Shown: positions 24,988 to 33,810 of the stretch, one piece after another
How the letters are laid out: each line of letters starts with the position of its first letter
How positions within the stretch are numbered: the first letter of the stretch is position 1
Assembly (NCBI GenBank): GCA_017996175.1
Contig: JAGOHK010000033.1
Location: forward strand, 1 to 42,592
DNA from: Leptospiraceae bacterium
Lineage (GTDB): Bacteria; Spirochaetota; Leptospiria; Leptospirales; Leptospiraceae
DNA: 42,592 bases
Direction of reading: 5' to 3'
Notes under the pieces: model-generated
Told to the model about the DNA's origin: nothing
Databases searched by the model: none
Seen by the model: only the letters and a program-made list of their open reading frames with translations
Made by a program: the position numbers and the translations under genes

Positions 24988-26958
24988 TTGCAGTCAAATC
25001 AATTCATAATTTCTGACATACCTGATCTGGATTCTAAAGTTTCTTCTTTTTCGAAACAGGTTAATGCAAATTATTATACCCTAACTCAAATGAGTGAGTT
25101 CCCGGATCACTCAGAAAGATTTATTAAAGTAGTATTTTATTTTCGCAAAGAAACTTTACAGAATTCACAAAAAGAAATCCGAAGTCTACTCAAGTTTAAC
25201 CCCAACATTCTTGCACTTTTGATCGTGAATGCTCCTCCTGAAGAAAATATTTTTGAAACTACTGAACTAGAGAATGATTTATTTTTTTCTAATATCGAAG
25301 ACACAGTTCCTGCCGTATTTCTTTCTAAGACTCTTGTAAATGCTTTTAGTTTTTTACAACTTCGCCTAGAGAGTTTTGAACTTCAATATAAAGTTAATTT
25401 AAGTACGAGTCATATTTCTAAGTTGACTCGAATCGGCGTTAGCCTCTCAAACGAAAAAGATTTTACTAAACTCCTTCGAGATATTCTCTATAGCTCCCGT
25501 GAAATTTCTGTCGCAGATTCTGGCTCACTTTACTTAATTGACAAAGATGAAAAAGGAAATCCTAAAAATTTGCGTTTTAAGATTTCCGCAATGGATCTAA
25601 ATAGTAGTGAATTCATTTTACCAATTAACAAACAGAGTATTGCCGGTTACGTTGCGTTTACCGGTAAAGTTCTTAATATTCCTGATGTTTACAATTTACC
25701 AAAGAATGTAGAATATAATTTTAACAGTGACTTTGATCGAGTAAAGAATTATCATTCTAAAAGTATGTTAGTTGTTCCCATGAAGAACTATCTTGGGGAG
25801 GTAATTGGAGTTATACAACTTATTAACCGCAAAAAGAATTTTAATAACAAACTTACTGTAGAACAAATGCGCGGTACCGACGTCATGCCTTTCGATAAGT
25901 ATTCAGAGGAGCTTGTGATGAGTGTAGCAGGGCAGGCTGCTGTTGCTATTCAAAATAATAATTTAATTCAGGACATTGAATCCTTGTTTGAAGGGTTTGT
26001 GACTGCTTCTGTAAGTGCGATCGAAGCGCGGGATCCAACCACGAGTGGTCATTCCTTTCGTGTTGCTCTGTTAACTGTTGGTTTGGCAGAAACTGTAGAT
26101 AAAATTTCGACTGGAAAATTTTCAAATGTTAAATTTTCTCACGAACAGATGAAAGAAATACGTTATGCGTCACTCTTACATGATTTTGGTAAAGTTGGAG
26201 TTCGCGAAAAAGTATTAGTCAAATCTAAAAAGCTAGAACCTTACGAACTTGAATTAATTAAATGGCGATTCTATTATATGAGAAAGGATTTACAGGAAAA
26301 ATTCACAAATCGTAAATTAGAATACGTTAAAAAAAATGGAACTAGTGGTTTTTCTGAATTTGAAAAAGCTCTCGAAATGGAGTATACTATTGAAAGTAAA
26401 AAGTTAGAAGATATGTTACAGGTAATTGTTTCTTCCAATGAGCCTACTATTTTAGAACAAGCAAATTCGCAAGCACTAGAAGATATTTCTAAAATGAATT
26501 TTGCATTCATTGATGGTACTGAACAACCAGTTATTACATCTTCCGAGCTAAATTATCTTTCCATTCGAAAAGGTTCTTTAGACTTTGAAGAAAGAAAAGA
26601 AATTGAATCTCATGTCGAACATACTTTTCAATTCTTAAGTAAGATTCCATGGACATCAGGACTTAAAATGGTTCCAAGTATTGCTCATGCTCATCATGAA
26701 AAATTAAATGGTAATGGTTATCCAAGAGGGCTCCATAGTAACGAAATTCCAATTCAATCCAAGATGATGACGATTGCTGATATTTACGATGCGTTAACCG
26801 ATAAAGATAGACCTTATAAAAAAGCAGTTCCGCTGGAGCGTGCTTTAGATATTCTAAAGATGGAAGTAAAGGACTCTCATGTAGATGGTGACTTATTAGA
26901 TGTATTTATTGAATCTAAAGTTTTCGAAAAATTAAATCATCATAAGCAGATTCTATAA
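24988..26958 (+). CDS. GAF and HD-GYP domain c-di-GMP phosphodiesterase
   Basis: A protein of 656 residues that starts with TTG after AAGGGA. Residues ~1-130 are an unassigned alpha/beta region resembling a degenerate receiver. Residues ~150-325 are a GAF domain ([39 protein letters not shown]). From ~340 on is an HD-GYP domain with all expected metal ligands: Glu and His in [11 protein letters not shown], His398-Asp399 (LLHDFGKVG), His in ESHVEHTF, His569-His570 ([13 protein letters not shown]) and Asp in [10 protein letters not shown]. It should hydrolyse c-di-GMP. An insertion of roughly 110 residues separates the HD from the HHE motif, compared with a typical gap of ~55. Its stop overlaps the convergent tsaB stop by six bases. 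Confidence 0.9.
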   Translation: MQSNQFIISDIPDLDSKVSSFSKQVNANYYTLTQMSEFPDHSERFIKVVFYFRKETLQNSQKEIRSLLKFNPNILALLIVNAPPEENIFETTELENDLFFSNIEDTVPAVFLSKTLVNAFSFLQLRLESFELQYKVNLSTSHISKLTRIGVSLSNEKDFTKLLRDILYSSREISVADSGSLYLIDKDEKGNPKNLRFKISAMDLNSSEFILPINKQSIAGYVAFTGKVLNIPDVYNLPKNVEYNFNSDFDRVKNYHSKSMLVVPMKNYLGEVIGVIQLINRKKNFNNKLTVEQMRGTDVMPFDKYSEELVMSVAGQAAVAIQNNNLIQDIESLFEGFVTASVSAIEARDPTTSGHSFRVALLTVGLAETVDKISTGKFSNVKFSHEQMKEIRYASLLHDFGKVGVREKVLVKSKKLEPYELELIKWRFYYMRKDLQEKFTNRKLEYVKKNGTSGFSEFEKALEMEYTIESKKLEDMLQVIVSSNEPTILEQANSQALEDISKMNFAFIDGTEQPVITSSELNYLSIRKGSLDFEERKEIESHVEHTFQFLSKIPWTSGLKMVPSIAHAHHEKLNGNGYPRGLHSNEIPIQSKMMTIADIYDALTDKDRPYKKAVPLERALDILKMEVKDSHVDGDLLDVFIESKVFEKLNHHKQIL

Positions 26959-27606
26959 TTTATGAGCGTAGGTCTCTCTCATATAGTTTGGGAGAAGAGC
27001 AAAATATGCATTATTCGGTAAAGTTAAATTTTGAATTAGAGAAAGTTTCCTTTTAAGTAAATGACTTGGATTTGGAAGATTTGAAAGCAAACTGTAAGTA
27101 TGCGCTAGTAGATTTGTATCGGAGATTACAATAGGATTTTTTGAATTCAATTCTTCGTTAAATAGATTTTGTAATTCGGACGGTAAAATATCGTATGTTC
27201 CTTTGTAATTTTCTCCATCATGGAATCCAACAAAGATTTTTTTTTGTTTTCCATCAATGGCTGTAATAACAGGAGAATTGTAAAACTCAGAGTAATATGC
27301 CGAATACATTTCAATTGTATCAATTCCTAAAGTAGGAATTTTCCATATCTGAGAGAGGTTACGCGCGGTAGCCACTGTGATTCGAATTCCAGTGAAAGAA
27401 CCAGGACCTTTACAGCAGATAATAACATCTGGCTTATCTATGTTAACCGCTCTCATTCCGGTTTCAATATCACCCAGGAGGCGATACGATGCCTCTCTCG
27501 GATGATTTCCTGAATAAAAATAATCTTCCTTTATTTCAGAATTATTAATCGTATAAAGACCAACTAAAATAAAATCACAGCTTGTATCAAAAAATAAAAC
27601 GCGCAT
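26953..27606 (-). CDS. tsaB: tRNA threonylcarbamoyladenosine biosynthesis protein TsaB
   Basis: A protein of 217 residues of the ASKHA fold. Family marks are MRVLFFDTS at the N-terminus, [20 protein letters not shown] and [20 protein letters not shown]. TsaB pairs with TsaD and TsaE to place the threonylcarbamoyl group on A37 of tRNAs that read ANN codons. Length is normal. Its ATG shares one base with the stop of the polysaccharide deacetylase upstream, so the two are translationally coupled. tsaD and tsaE are not in the window. Confidence 0.93.
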   Translation of the reverse strand: MRVLFFDTSCDFILVGLYTINNSEIKEDYFYSGNHPREASYRLLGDIETGMRAVNIDKPDVIICCKGPGSFTGIRITVATARNLSQIWKIPTLGIDTIEMYSAYYSEFYNSPVITAIDGKQKKIFVGFHDGENYKGTYDILPSELQNLFNEELNSKNPIVISDTNLLAHTYSLLSNLPNPSHLLKRKLSLIQNLTLPNNAYFALLPNYMRETYAHKL

Positions 27607-28547
27607 TAGTATGTTACTAGTTTCATCTTTTCTTTGAGTTTTGAATTTAGCTTCTCTTCTAATTTTTTAGGTATCGTAATTGAATTAGGATCTCCGTCAC
27701 TTACGTATGAATCAGGGGACTCAGAGTACTTTTGAATTAGTTTTTCTATATTATCTTTAAAAGCTTGTACACGTCTTACATGAATTGGATCAAATTCTTT
27801 GTCATAAGGAGAGAAACTTGCACGGTTAGAGTAGTCGAATACTAGGTTATGTTTGTATTCGATTCCTTTGTGTTTTCCGGATACAAGTTTTTGTTCGTAG
27901 TCTTTTGGAGGATAAACTCCAAAAGGCATTGCAAGAGAGGTCATTTTATAATCCGGTAGATATTTATTTAATAACTTTTGACTTTCTACAATTTGTTCTT
28001 CAATTTTGTCTTTGTATTTTTTTAGATTTGCGTGCCAAAGTGTGTGATTTTGAATTTCATAATTATTCTTTACTAGAAAATCCAATTTTTTTGATGTGAG
28101 CTTTTCTTGTCCGAATAGATTATTCGGATGTTTTGCACCCGGTAAAATAAAAAAAGTTGCTGTAAGCGGAAAGTCTGGGTTTTTCTTTTTAAATTCTTCC
28201 ATAATTCCGATTGCGCAATTTGGAGAAATATTTCCTTTCTCATCTATATCAAATTGACTTTGTGAAGAATCATCTAGTGTAATGAATACTGGTCGTTTGC
28301 CTCTCGGAACATTTAAATTTCTGTTTTCTAAATCAGAAATTTTAAGTGGATGGAAATTTCCTTTTTTTAAAAGTAACAAATCATCTTTGAGTCCTTGGAT
28401 AGTTCTTGTATAAACTGTGTCTTTTTCTCCAATTACATGATAGGTAATAATTAAAAACTTACCGAGTTCATTCGGTTGAGTTTCTGCATAAATACCTGTG
28501 GTTAAAATACATATCAAAATAAAAAGTTGAGTGATTTTTTTAAACAT
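27606..28547 (-). CDS. Exported polysaccharide deacetylase-like protein
   Basis: A protein of 313 residues with a signal peptide (MFKKITQLFILICILTTGIY) and a NodB-type barrel of carbohydrate esterase family 4. Motif 1 is FITLDDSSQ in place of TFDDG, keeping both Asp. Motif 2 is NHTLWHANL, keeping the two metal His. SLAMPFGVYPP resembles motif 3 (normally RxPxG, here A-M-P-F-G without the Arg). It would remove acetyl groups from a cell envelope polysaccharide such as peptidoglycan in the periplasm. The Gly and Arg changes leave activity somewhat uncertain. It precedes tsaB with a one-base overlap. Confidence 0.85.
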   Translation of the reverse strand: MFKKITQLFILICILTTGIYAETQPNELGKFLIITYHVIGEKDTVYTRTIQGLKDDLLLLKKGNFHPLKISDLENRNLNVPRGKRPVFITLDDSSQSQFDIDEKGNISPNCAIGIMEEFKKKNPDFPLTATFFILPGAKHPNNLFGQEKLTSKKLDFLVKNNYEIQNHTLWHANLKKYKDKIEEQIVESQKLLNKYLPDYKMTSLAMPFGVYPPKDYEQKLVSGKHKGIEYKHNLVFDYSNRASFSPYDKEFDPIHVRRVQAFKDNIEKLIQKYSESPDSYVSDGDPNSITIPKKLEEKLNSKLKEKMKLVTY

Positions 28548-28638
28548 GAATCCATTTTTTTAGAACGGACTCGACTGTCATTCCGAACTTATTTTAAAAG
28601 ACAAAAGAAATTATATATCTCTTACTTTCTAATGCGAC

Positions 28639-28718
28639 TGTGTAAAAGTAAAGATTTTCGATCACAGAATGTCACGAAACCGCATTTCTCAGTGTCTCTG
28701 TGGCTAATGCTTTTATAT
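28639..28718. repeat. Imperfect palindromic repeat (copy 2)
   Basis: TGTGTAAAAGTAAAGATTTT at the left resembles the outer ends of the element at 24667-24778 (TGTGTAAAAGCA and, in complement, TGTGTAAAAGCAAAG). CACAGAATGTCACG and TCAGTGTCTCTGTGG follow, then ATGCTTTTATA at the right end. It lies in the 210-base gap upstream of the deacetylase gene, where no gene is present. Confidence 0.55.
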
Positions 28719-28757
28719 AACCGGATTAACATGGTTTAAAAATGTTAAAAAGTAGCA

Positions 28758-29872
28758 CTAATTTATAAAACTCTTCCACCATTTTTCAAATATAGTTTCT
28801 TCTTCTAGTTTTACTAGTTGTCCGAACTTGGGTGTGAGTAGGTTTATATTTTTTTTCGCTGCCTCTTTTTCTAATTTTTCAATTGGGTCATACCAACTGT
28901 GAAGTGCTAAATCAAACATTCCCCAATGGACAGGGACTAAACGTTTACCTTTTAAGTCAATGAATGCTTGTGCAGTTTCTTCGGGAAGGACATGGACTTC
29001 CTTCCATTTCAAATCGTATTGTCCGTTTTCAATGAATGTCAAATCGAAAGGTCCATACTTATCGCCTATCGTCTTAAAATGAGTGTCAAAGCCTGAGTCA
29101 CCGCTAAAGTACATACTTTGTGTTTTATTTCGAACAATCCAGGAACCCCAGAGAGTTTTCATTTGTTTAGCCCCCTTTCTTCCTGAAAAATGTTGGGCGG
29201 GAGTAAGAATGAATTCAAGGTTTTCTATGTTCAAAGATTCCCACCAATCAAGCTCTGTTAGCCGTTCTTCTTCGATTCCCCATTCTCTTAAATGAGAGAT
29301 TACACCGAGAGGGGTAATGAATTTCGTTTTCTTAGATTTGAAAAATTGAATGGTTTCCATATCCAGATGATCGTAGTGGTCATGTGAAATTACGATATAG
29401 TGAATTTCGGGAAGTTCTTCTAGTTTTAGAACTGGCGGTTGAAATCTTTTTACGGCGAAGCTAACAGGAGAAGCCGCACCAGAAAAAACAGGATCGAATA
29501 GAATGATCGTTCCATCAAAGTTGATTAGAAAAGTAGAATGCCCAAACCAGATAAATTTTATTTGAGTAGATTTTTTAGAAACTCTTCTAAATCCGGTTTC
29601 ATCTCAGGCAATTTTTTAGATGGACTCCTATGTTTTTCTCCACCGAATAAAAAGGCAAGAGTGAGAGTAAACATACTTTGGTCCTCTCTCATTTTTTCTA
29701 AAATATTTGGTCTTCTGTTTACAAATGAATCTCGCTTTTTATCGAACTGGGGAGAATTGCTAATTTTTTCTAGATGTTTGCTGTCGGGATCTTTTCCGAA
29801 TGCAGAACAAGCGGCTAAGAAAGATAAGCCGAGTGTAATGATTATATATTGAGTAATAATTTTTTGTTTCAT
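28758..29872 (-). pseudogene. Metallo-beta-lactamase-fold lipoprotein split by a -1 frameshift
   Basis: Two overlapping frames make one protein of about 371 residues. The first (29872-29558, 104 residues) has a lipoprotein signal (LSFLAACSAFG) and the N-terminal region of the UlaG/NAPE-PLD-like group (LEKISNSPQFD, FVNRRPN, FLFGGEKHRSPSKKLPEMKP), ending EFLKNLLK. The second, open from 29606 down and in the -1 frame, continues with KFIWFGHSTFLINFDG, FDPVFSGAASPVSF, ISHDHYDHLD (metal ligands), YFSGDSGFD and VPVHWGMFDLALH. The second frame has no usable start codon before the HDHYDH motif, so the parts belong together. The junction is the heptamer A AAA AAT. Possible causes are a lost A (mutation or sequencing error) or programmed frameshifting. 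If joined it would be a metal-dependent hydrolase. Confidence 0.85.
29570..29578 (-). other. Slippery heptamer / homopolymer frameshift site
   Basis: On the minus strand the first frame reads CTA AAA AAT, which contains A AAA AAT, a classical -1 slippage heptamer. Slipping here gives L-K-N-S-T-Q-I-K-F-I-W, joining the two halves of the split hydrolase exactly. A single missing A in the A6 run would have the same effect. No obvious downstream stimulating stem-loop was identified. Confidence 0.6.
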
Positions 29873-29882
29873 AAAAATTCCT

Positions 29883-30590
29883 TCATTTCCTCATCCTAGC
29901 GGTTAGTCCTTGTTTGCCTTCTGGATAGGAAGCATAAAGAACACATTTGCAACTATCCCATTTTCCGCCTTGGTCAGTGGGTTTGCATTCGTAATAAAAG
30001 CTTCTTCCTTTTTCGGCTGTATTGTATTCGACTGTCTCTTGTAGAATTTGGGTTTTGTCTTGTTTTGATAGGGCAATAGATTCTTCTTTTGCCGTTTTAT
30101 CGAGCATCAAATTATAAAGTTGTGACTTGCCGGAAAACAGAACATTGTTGATACAACTGGATTTTTTCGTTGCAGGAACTTGGGTTTCCGCTACATAACT
30201 TTCCGTATTTGCAAATTGTTTATAAAATGATTCCTTAAAATCCCCTTTGCAGATATTTTTAGATTTAATTTTATCCGGGGAATAATGCCAATTACCTTCT
30301 ACGGAGAGTGCCCAAATTTCTTCATTGGAAGGAGGGTTTTCTTTTATACAATCTGGTTTGTCTTTTTTTTCAATCACTACTATTTCGTCAGCAGTTGTGC
30401 AAGTGTTACAAGTATTGCAGCCAGTACACCCACAAGTTTTAAGTCTCTCTCTCTCAAACTCTAATTTCTTTTTTTCAAATTCTAATTTTGCTTTGTCGAG
30501 TTCCAATCGCTCTTTTTCTATCGAGGAGCAATGAAATATTATAAAGACGATTGATAACAGAATTAGTTGTATGGATTTTTCTTTTTTCAT
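29883..30590 (-). CDS. Lipoprotein with a coiled coil and a Cys cluster
   Basis: From ATG 30590, which has AAGGAA upstream, the protein has 235 residues. It has a signal segment with a loose lipobox (IIFHCSS), then a heptad-like coiled coil (ERLELDKAKLEFEKKKLEFE), then a tight Cys cluster CGCTGCNTCNTC (five Cys in 12 residues), and a C-terminal domain with four more Cys (NEEIWALSVEGNWHYSPDKI; SFYYECKPTDQGGKWDSCKC). The arrangement of a lipid anchor, rigid helix and possible metal or redox Cys cluster is unusual, and no family is recognised. The frame is open upstream to 30644, but the ribosome site supports 30590. It follows the heptosyltransferase after 58 bases. Confidence 0.7.
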   Translation of the reverse strand: MKKEKSIQLILLSIVFIIFHCSSIEKERLELDKAKLEFEKKKLEFERERLKTCGCTGCNTCNTCTTADEIVVIEKKDKPDCIKENPPSNEEIWALSVEGNWHYSPDKIKSKNICKGDFKESFYKQFANTESYVAETQVPATKKSSCINNVLFSGKSQLYNLMLDKTAKEESIALSKQDKTQILQETVEYNTAEKGRSFYYECKPTDQGGKWDSCKCVLYASYPEGKQGLTARMRK

Positions 30591-30648
30591 GAGGTTCCTT
30601 TTATCTATATAAAAATTGACTGTTTTTTTTATTCTAGGAGTCATTCTT

Positions 30649-31707
30649 TTATTTAATCAATTCTAATAACTTTTTAAAAATTAAATCTACATTTTGTTCT
30701 TTCATACATTTAAAATGTTTTTCAGGGCAAACTTTACCGCCGTGTATCCCGCAGGGGCGGCAGGAGAGTCCTTCTACTTGTGCTAAATACTGTTTATCCA
30801 CAAGAGTCGAGTATCCAAAATCGGGAATCGTTGCCCCGTAAATCATAATAGTTGGAATATTATGAGCCGATGCAAAATGAATTGGAGAAGAGTCATTGGA
30901 TACTACAAGTTTCGCGCGACTTATCAGGTAGGAAAGTTCCACTAGATCTGTTTTTCCTGCTAAATTAAAAATTCGTTCTCGGTCGGATTGAGGTGTTGAT
31001 GAAATTGTATCAGGAAGTCTTCTGTCAATGATATTTTCGCATAGAATCAGATCTTTAGAAGAACCAATTAATACAATTGGATAGTCAGTATTATGCGTAA
31101 TTAAGTTAAAAAGTTCTTTGAATTTTTCAGAGGGCATTCGTTTGGTTTCCCATATAGAAGAGGGAGCGAGGATAATATAGTTTTGCTCGAGCCGGTAAAC
31201 TTTTAAAAATTCTTTCATTTTAGAAATTCTACTTTCTCGAAAAAAAAGCTCGGGACGTTTTTTACTTAAAGGGATTTTTTCTGGAAAGTCATGGATCAAA
31301 GAAAAAAGTTTGTCTACTTCGTGTTTGCCTCTCAGGGGACGGGGAATCTTTTTTGTGTGAAGAAACGAGAAACCTGATTTTTCATAGCCAATTCTTTCTT
31401 TTGAACCTGAAAAATAGGCAATCAAACTAGACCTGTGCGAAAAATGGGGGCTAATACATAATTCAAATTTTTCTTTTCGTAAGTTTTGAATAAACTTAAA
31501 AAAATATAGAATAGAATTTTTCACTTTCGATTTATCGAAGGGGATAATTTTGGTTATGTTCGGATTGTCTGCTAAAATATCTTCAGTACCTTTGTTTACG
31601 ATCAAGTAAATTTCAGCATCTTTATATTTCTCCTTCACTTCGCGGAAAAAGGAAGTTGTTAGAATCAAGTCTCCCAAAAATGCAGTTTGGATAATTAGTA
31701 TTTTCAT
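30649..31707 (-). CDS. Glycosyltransferase family 9 (heptosyltransferase-like)
   Basis: A protein of 352 residues with the GT9 pattern of two Rossmann domains: MKILIIQTAFLGDLILTTSF at the N-terminus, YIILAPSSIWETKRMPSEKF in the middle, and LVVSNDSSPIHFASAHNIPT plus IMIYGATIPDFG for the nucleotide-sugar site. The Cys-bearing tail (LSCRPCGIHGGKVCPEKHF, KCM) is common in heptosyltransferases II. It would add heptose or a related sugar to lipopolysaccharide core on the cytoplasmic face. Its start overlaps the thiolase-like stop by four bases, so translation is coupled. The sugar transferred cannot be told from sequence. Confidence 0.88.
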   Translation of the reverse strand: MKILIIQTAFLGDLILTTSFFREVKEKYKDAEIYLIVNKGTEDILADNPNITKIIPFDKSKVKNSILYFFKFIQNLRKEKFELCISPHFSHRSSLIAYFSGSKERIGYEKSGFSFLHTKKIPRPLRGKHEVDKLFSLIHDFPEKIPLSKKRPELFFRESRISKMKEFLKVYRLEQNYIILAPSSIWETKRMPSEKFKELFNLITHNTDYPIVLIGSSKDLILCENIIDRRLPDTISSTPQSDRERIFNLAGKTDLVELSYLISRAKLVVSNDSSPIHFASAHNIPTIMIYGATIPDFGYSTLVDKQYLAQVEGLSCRPCGIHGGKVCPEKHFKCMKEQNVDLIFKKLLELIK

Positions 31708-32819
31708 AGTCGTTCCAGTATAGTCGCAAAATTATTGGTAGCAAGTCCGCCAATAGAATGAGCTAAACCTAGGGATTTATTTTTGTCACGCAGGAATCTA
31801 ATTAATTCTACAATTTGCGCAAGTCCGGAAGCTCCAATCGGATGTCCTCTGGATTTGAGACCGCCTGAAGGGTTAATCGGTAAATCGCCGGTGATAGCGG
31901 ATACTCCCTCTTTGACTGCATTTAGCGCGTGACCTTTTGGAAAAAGCCCGGCATCTTCCGCTCCAATGATTTCAAAGGTAGTAAATGCGTCATGAAGCTC
32001 CGCTATTTGAATATCTCGGGGTTTTACTCCTGCCGTTTGATAAGCCTTATTAAATGCGATAGTCGATGCAGTAAAACTCGTTCCCAAGTTTACTGTTTTA
32101 AATCCTCCGAGACCATGTCCAAGTCCTCGAATTTGGACATCTGATTTTGTTTCAGTGGATAATACTAAAGTAGCCGCCCCATCGGATAACGGAGATATAT
32201 CGTAAAGTCCGAGTGGAGTTGCAAAAAGGGGTGCTTTAAAATATTCTTCTTCTGTAATTTGTTTTCGAATATGTGCGTTAGGATTTTGAAATCCGTTGTC
32301 GTGTAATTTTTTTGCAATGTAATATAAATCTTCTCGTTTATATCCATAGTTTTTTAGATAGAGGTTTGTAATCATGGCAGCACCTTGTGCCATCGACATA
32401 ACAAAATTTCTCATTCTGTCAGAGAGGACTGAGCCCAAAACAAGGTTACTTTCTTCTCGTCCAAGTTTACTCATTATTTCTGCGCCTATAATTAAAGCAT
32501 TTTTATACATTCCACTGGCTAACATAGAGTATGCGGTATGAAGAGCGGAGGCTCCACTAGAGGAAGCAGTTTCTACCCGGACGGCAAACACGGATTTTAG
32601 ATTCAGAGCATCGGCTAACTTAGAAGCCAGATGAAATTCATTGGTATAACGCTCTGGTGCAAATGCGGTAAATACTAGTAAGTCGATCCTTTCTTTTTCA
32701 AAGGTGGTTAAAGAATTTAAAGCAGTTTCTCTGGAAAGTTCCAAAACGGATTTTTCATGTTTTCCAAATTTGCTTAAAGCAGGAGAATGAATGTAGACTG
32801 GTTTCATATTTTTATTCAA
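31704..32819 (-). CDS. Thiolase-like protein lacking the nucleophilic cysteine
   Basis: A protein of 371 residues with the fold marks of SCP2-type thiolases: ALIIGAEIMSKLG, GLYDISPLSDGAATLVL, IQIAELHDAFTTFEIIGAED, and NPSGGLKSRGHPIGASG with the catalytic His. The segment that usually reads as ACASG is VETASSSGASAL, so the nucleophilic Cys is Ser (about residue 87). The final Cys-x-Gly motif is HSIGG. It may bind acyl-CoA without ordinary thiolysis, or work like archaeal-type partners of HMG-CoA synthase that need a second subunit, but no DUF35 protein is adjacent. It overlaps the heptosyltransferase gene by four bases. ATG 32807 is an alternative start. Confidence 0.8.
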   Translation of the reverse strand: MNKNMKPVYIHSPALSKFGKHEKSVLELSRETALNSLTTFEKERIDLLVFTAFAPERYTNEFHLASKLADALNLKSVFAVRVETASSSGASALHTAYSMLASGMYKNALIIGAEIMSKLGREESNLVLGSVLSDRMRNFVMSMAQGAAMITNLYLKNYGYKREDLYYIAKKLHDNGFQNPNAHIRKQITEEEYFKAPLFATPLGLYDISPLSDGAATLVLSTETKSDVQIRGLGHGLGGFKTVNLGTSFTASTIAFNKAYQTAGVKPRDIQIAELHDAFTTFEIIGAEDAGLFPKGHALNAVKEGVSAITGDLPINPSGGLKSRGHPIGASGLAQIVELIRFLRDKNKSLGLAHSIGGLATNNFATILERL

Positions 32820-32957
32820 TCTTGAAACTGATAATAAGAATCAATATTACTATTATAAAATTATTCTAATTTTAGAAAATAAAAAAATTGAATTCTATGA
32901 GATATAATTTATACTAACTTAAAGTGAATTCAATAATACATAGAGCATTCGTCGGTC

Positions 32958-32981
32958 GTTCTCAAATTTTTTTTTGAGAAC
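32958..32981. other. Perfect hairpin with T-rich loop
   Basis: GTTCTCAAA pairs with TTTGAGAAC (9 bp) around six T. It lies in the 381-base gap between the divergent thiolase-like and bacterioferritin genes, upstream of both. It may be a regulatory dyad or a remnant; no gene ends nearby. Confidence 0.4.
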
Positions 32982-33057
32982 CTCATCTTCTTGACATGTC
33001 TGTATCTCTAATTGCCAATAAACAATTGAAAAAAGACGTGACCTATGAAGGGGAATG

Positions 33058-33140
33058 GACGCAGAGTCCACAAAGAAAAAAATTACCGGCAACTTAGCGG
33101 ATAAACTTTTTGACCTTTGTGTTCAAATAATCTTTAAATG
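33058..33140. repeat. Degenerate intergenic repeat
   Basis: GGACGCAGAGTCCACAAAG and, further on, GACCTTTGTGTTCAAATAAT followed by CTTTAAATG resemble pieces of the dispersed CACAGAG/CTTTGTG repeats. TAATCTTTAAATG recurs exactly at 33844-33856 on the other side of the bacterioferritin gene. Confidence 0.45.
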
Positions 33141-33144
33141 TCGT

Positions 33145-33174
33145 TTGTCGAAAATGAGAATTCACAAATATAAA
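33145..33174 (+). promoter_or_regulatory. Candidate bacterioferritin promoter with a Fur-box-like spacer
   Basis: TTGTCG (33145-33150) and TATAAA (33169-33174) are 18 bases apart. Between them GAAAATGAGAATTC (33150-33163) differs from the core Fur consensus GATAATGATAATC at few positions. Iron control of a ferritin is biologically sensible, but the match is partial. Confidence 0.4.
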
Positions 33175-33200
33175 TAAAAAAATAAACTAGGAGTAGAAAT

Positions 33201-33674
33201 ATGAAAGGGAATGTAGAAGTATTAGAAGTATTAGGGGAAATTTTAGCGGCGGAGCTAACGGCGATTAACCAGTATTTTATTCATGCTAAGATGAATAAAA
33301 ACAAAGGTTATATAAAACTCGCGAAGTATTTGCACGCAGAGTCGATTGGAGAAATGAAACATGCGGATGCCGTAATTGAGCGAATTCTTTTCTTTGACGG
33401 AGTTCCTGATTTACAACGTTACATGAAAATCATGGTTGGTGCCAATATCGAAGAAATGTTAAAACATGATCTCGCACTTGAATATTCTGCCGTTGAGAGA
33501 CTCAATCGAGGAATTGAAATTGCAACTCGTAACAAAGACAATGGCTCACGTGAGCTGATGGAGAAAATTTTAATTTCCGAAGAAGAGCATATCGACTGGA
33601 TCGAAGCACAACAAAATATTATTTCTGAGATTGGAGTAGGTAATTACCTAGCACAACAAATCGAAGGCGAATAA
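33201..33674 (+). CDS. bfr: Bacterioferritin
   Basis: A four-helix ferritin of 157 residues. The ferroxidase ligands fall at the same numbers as in E. coli Bfr: Glu18, Glu51, His54, Glu94, Glu127 and His130. Met52, which binds the inter-subunit haem, is also present (GEMKHAD), so it is a true bacterioferritin rather than a plain ferritin. It stores iron as a mineral in a 24-subunit shell in the cytoplasm and limits oxidative damage. AGGAG lies nine bases before the ATG. It stands alone between two gaps with repeats; a bacterioferritin-associated ferredoxin is not seen. Confidence 0.96.
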   Translation: MKGNVEVLEVLGEILAAELTAINQYFIHAKMNKNKGYIKLAKYLHAESIGEMKHADAVIERILFFDGVPDLQRYMKIMVGANIEEMLKHDLALEYSAVERLNRGIEIATRNKDNGSRELMEKILISEEEHIDWIEAQQNIISEIGVGNYLAQQIEGE

Positions 33675-33743
33675 GGAAGATTCCCGCGGACTTTTATAGC
33701 TTGGCTAGTGCGAGAGCGGGCAATGTAATTAAGATAAGAATTT

Positions 33744-33791
33744 TTCATCACATTATACTGCGACCCTTTGGAAGAAACATAATGTGATGAA
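33744..33791. terminator. Perfect 13-bp inverted repeat after bfr
   Basis: TTCATCACATTAT (33744-33756) pairs with ATAATGTGATGAA (33779-33791) across a 22-base loop. It lies 70 bases after the bfr stop. No immediate T-run follows, so its role as a terminator is uncertain. TAGTGCGAGAGCGGG just upstream recalls a linker of the bipartite stem-loop elements. Confidence 0.4.
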
Positions 33792-33810
33792 TTTCTTCTT
33801 GGTTTTTTAT

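Noticed and set aside
29538-29852. Open frame on the plus strand opposite the split hydrolase
   Set aside because: It is antisense to conserved lipoprotein and hydrolase motifs and has no features of its own.
33690-33791. Possible third copy of the bipartite stem-loop element after bfr
   Set aside because: TAGTGCGAGAGCGGG resembles one linker and a perfect 13-bp stem follows, but the first linker coincides with the bfr coding end and the first stem is missing.
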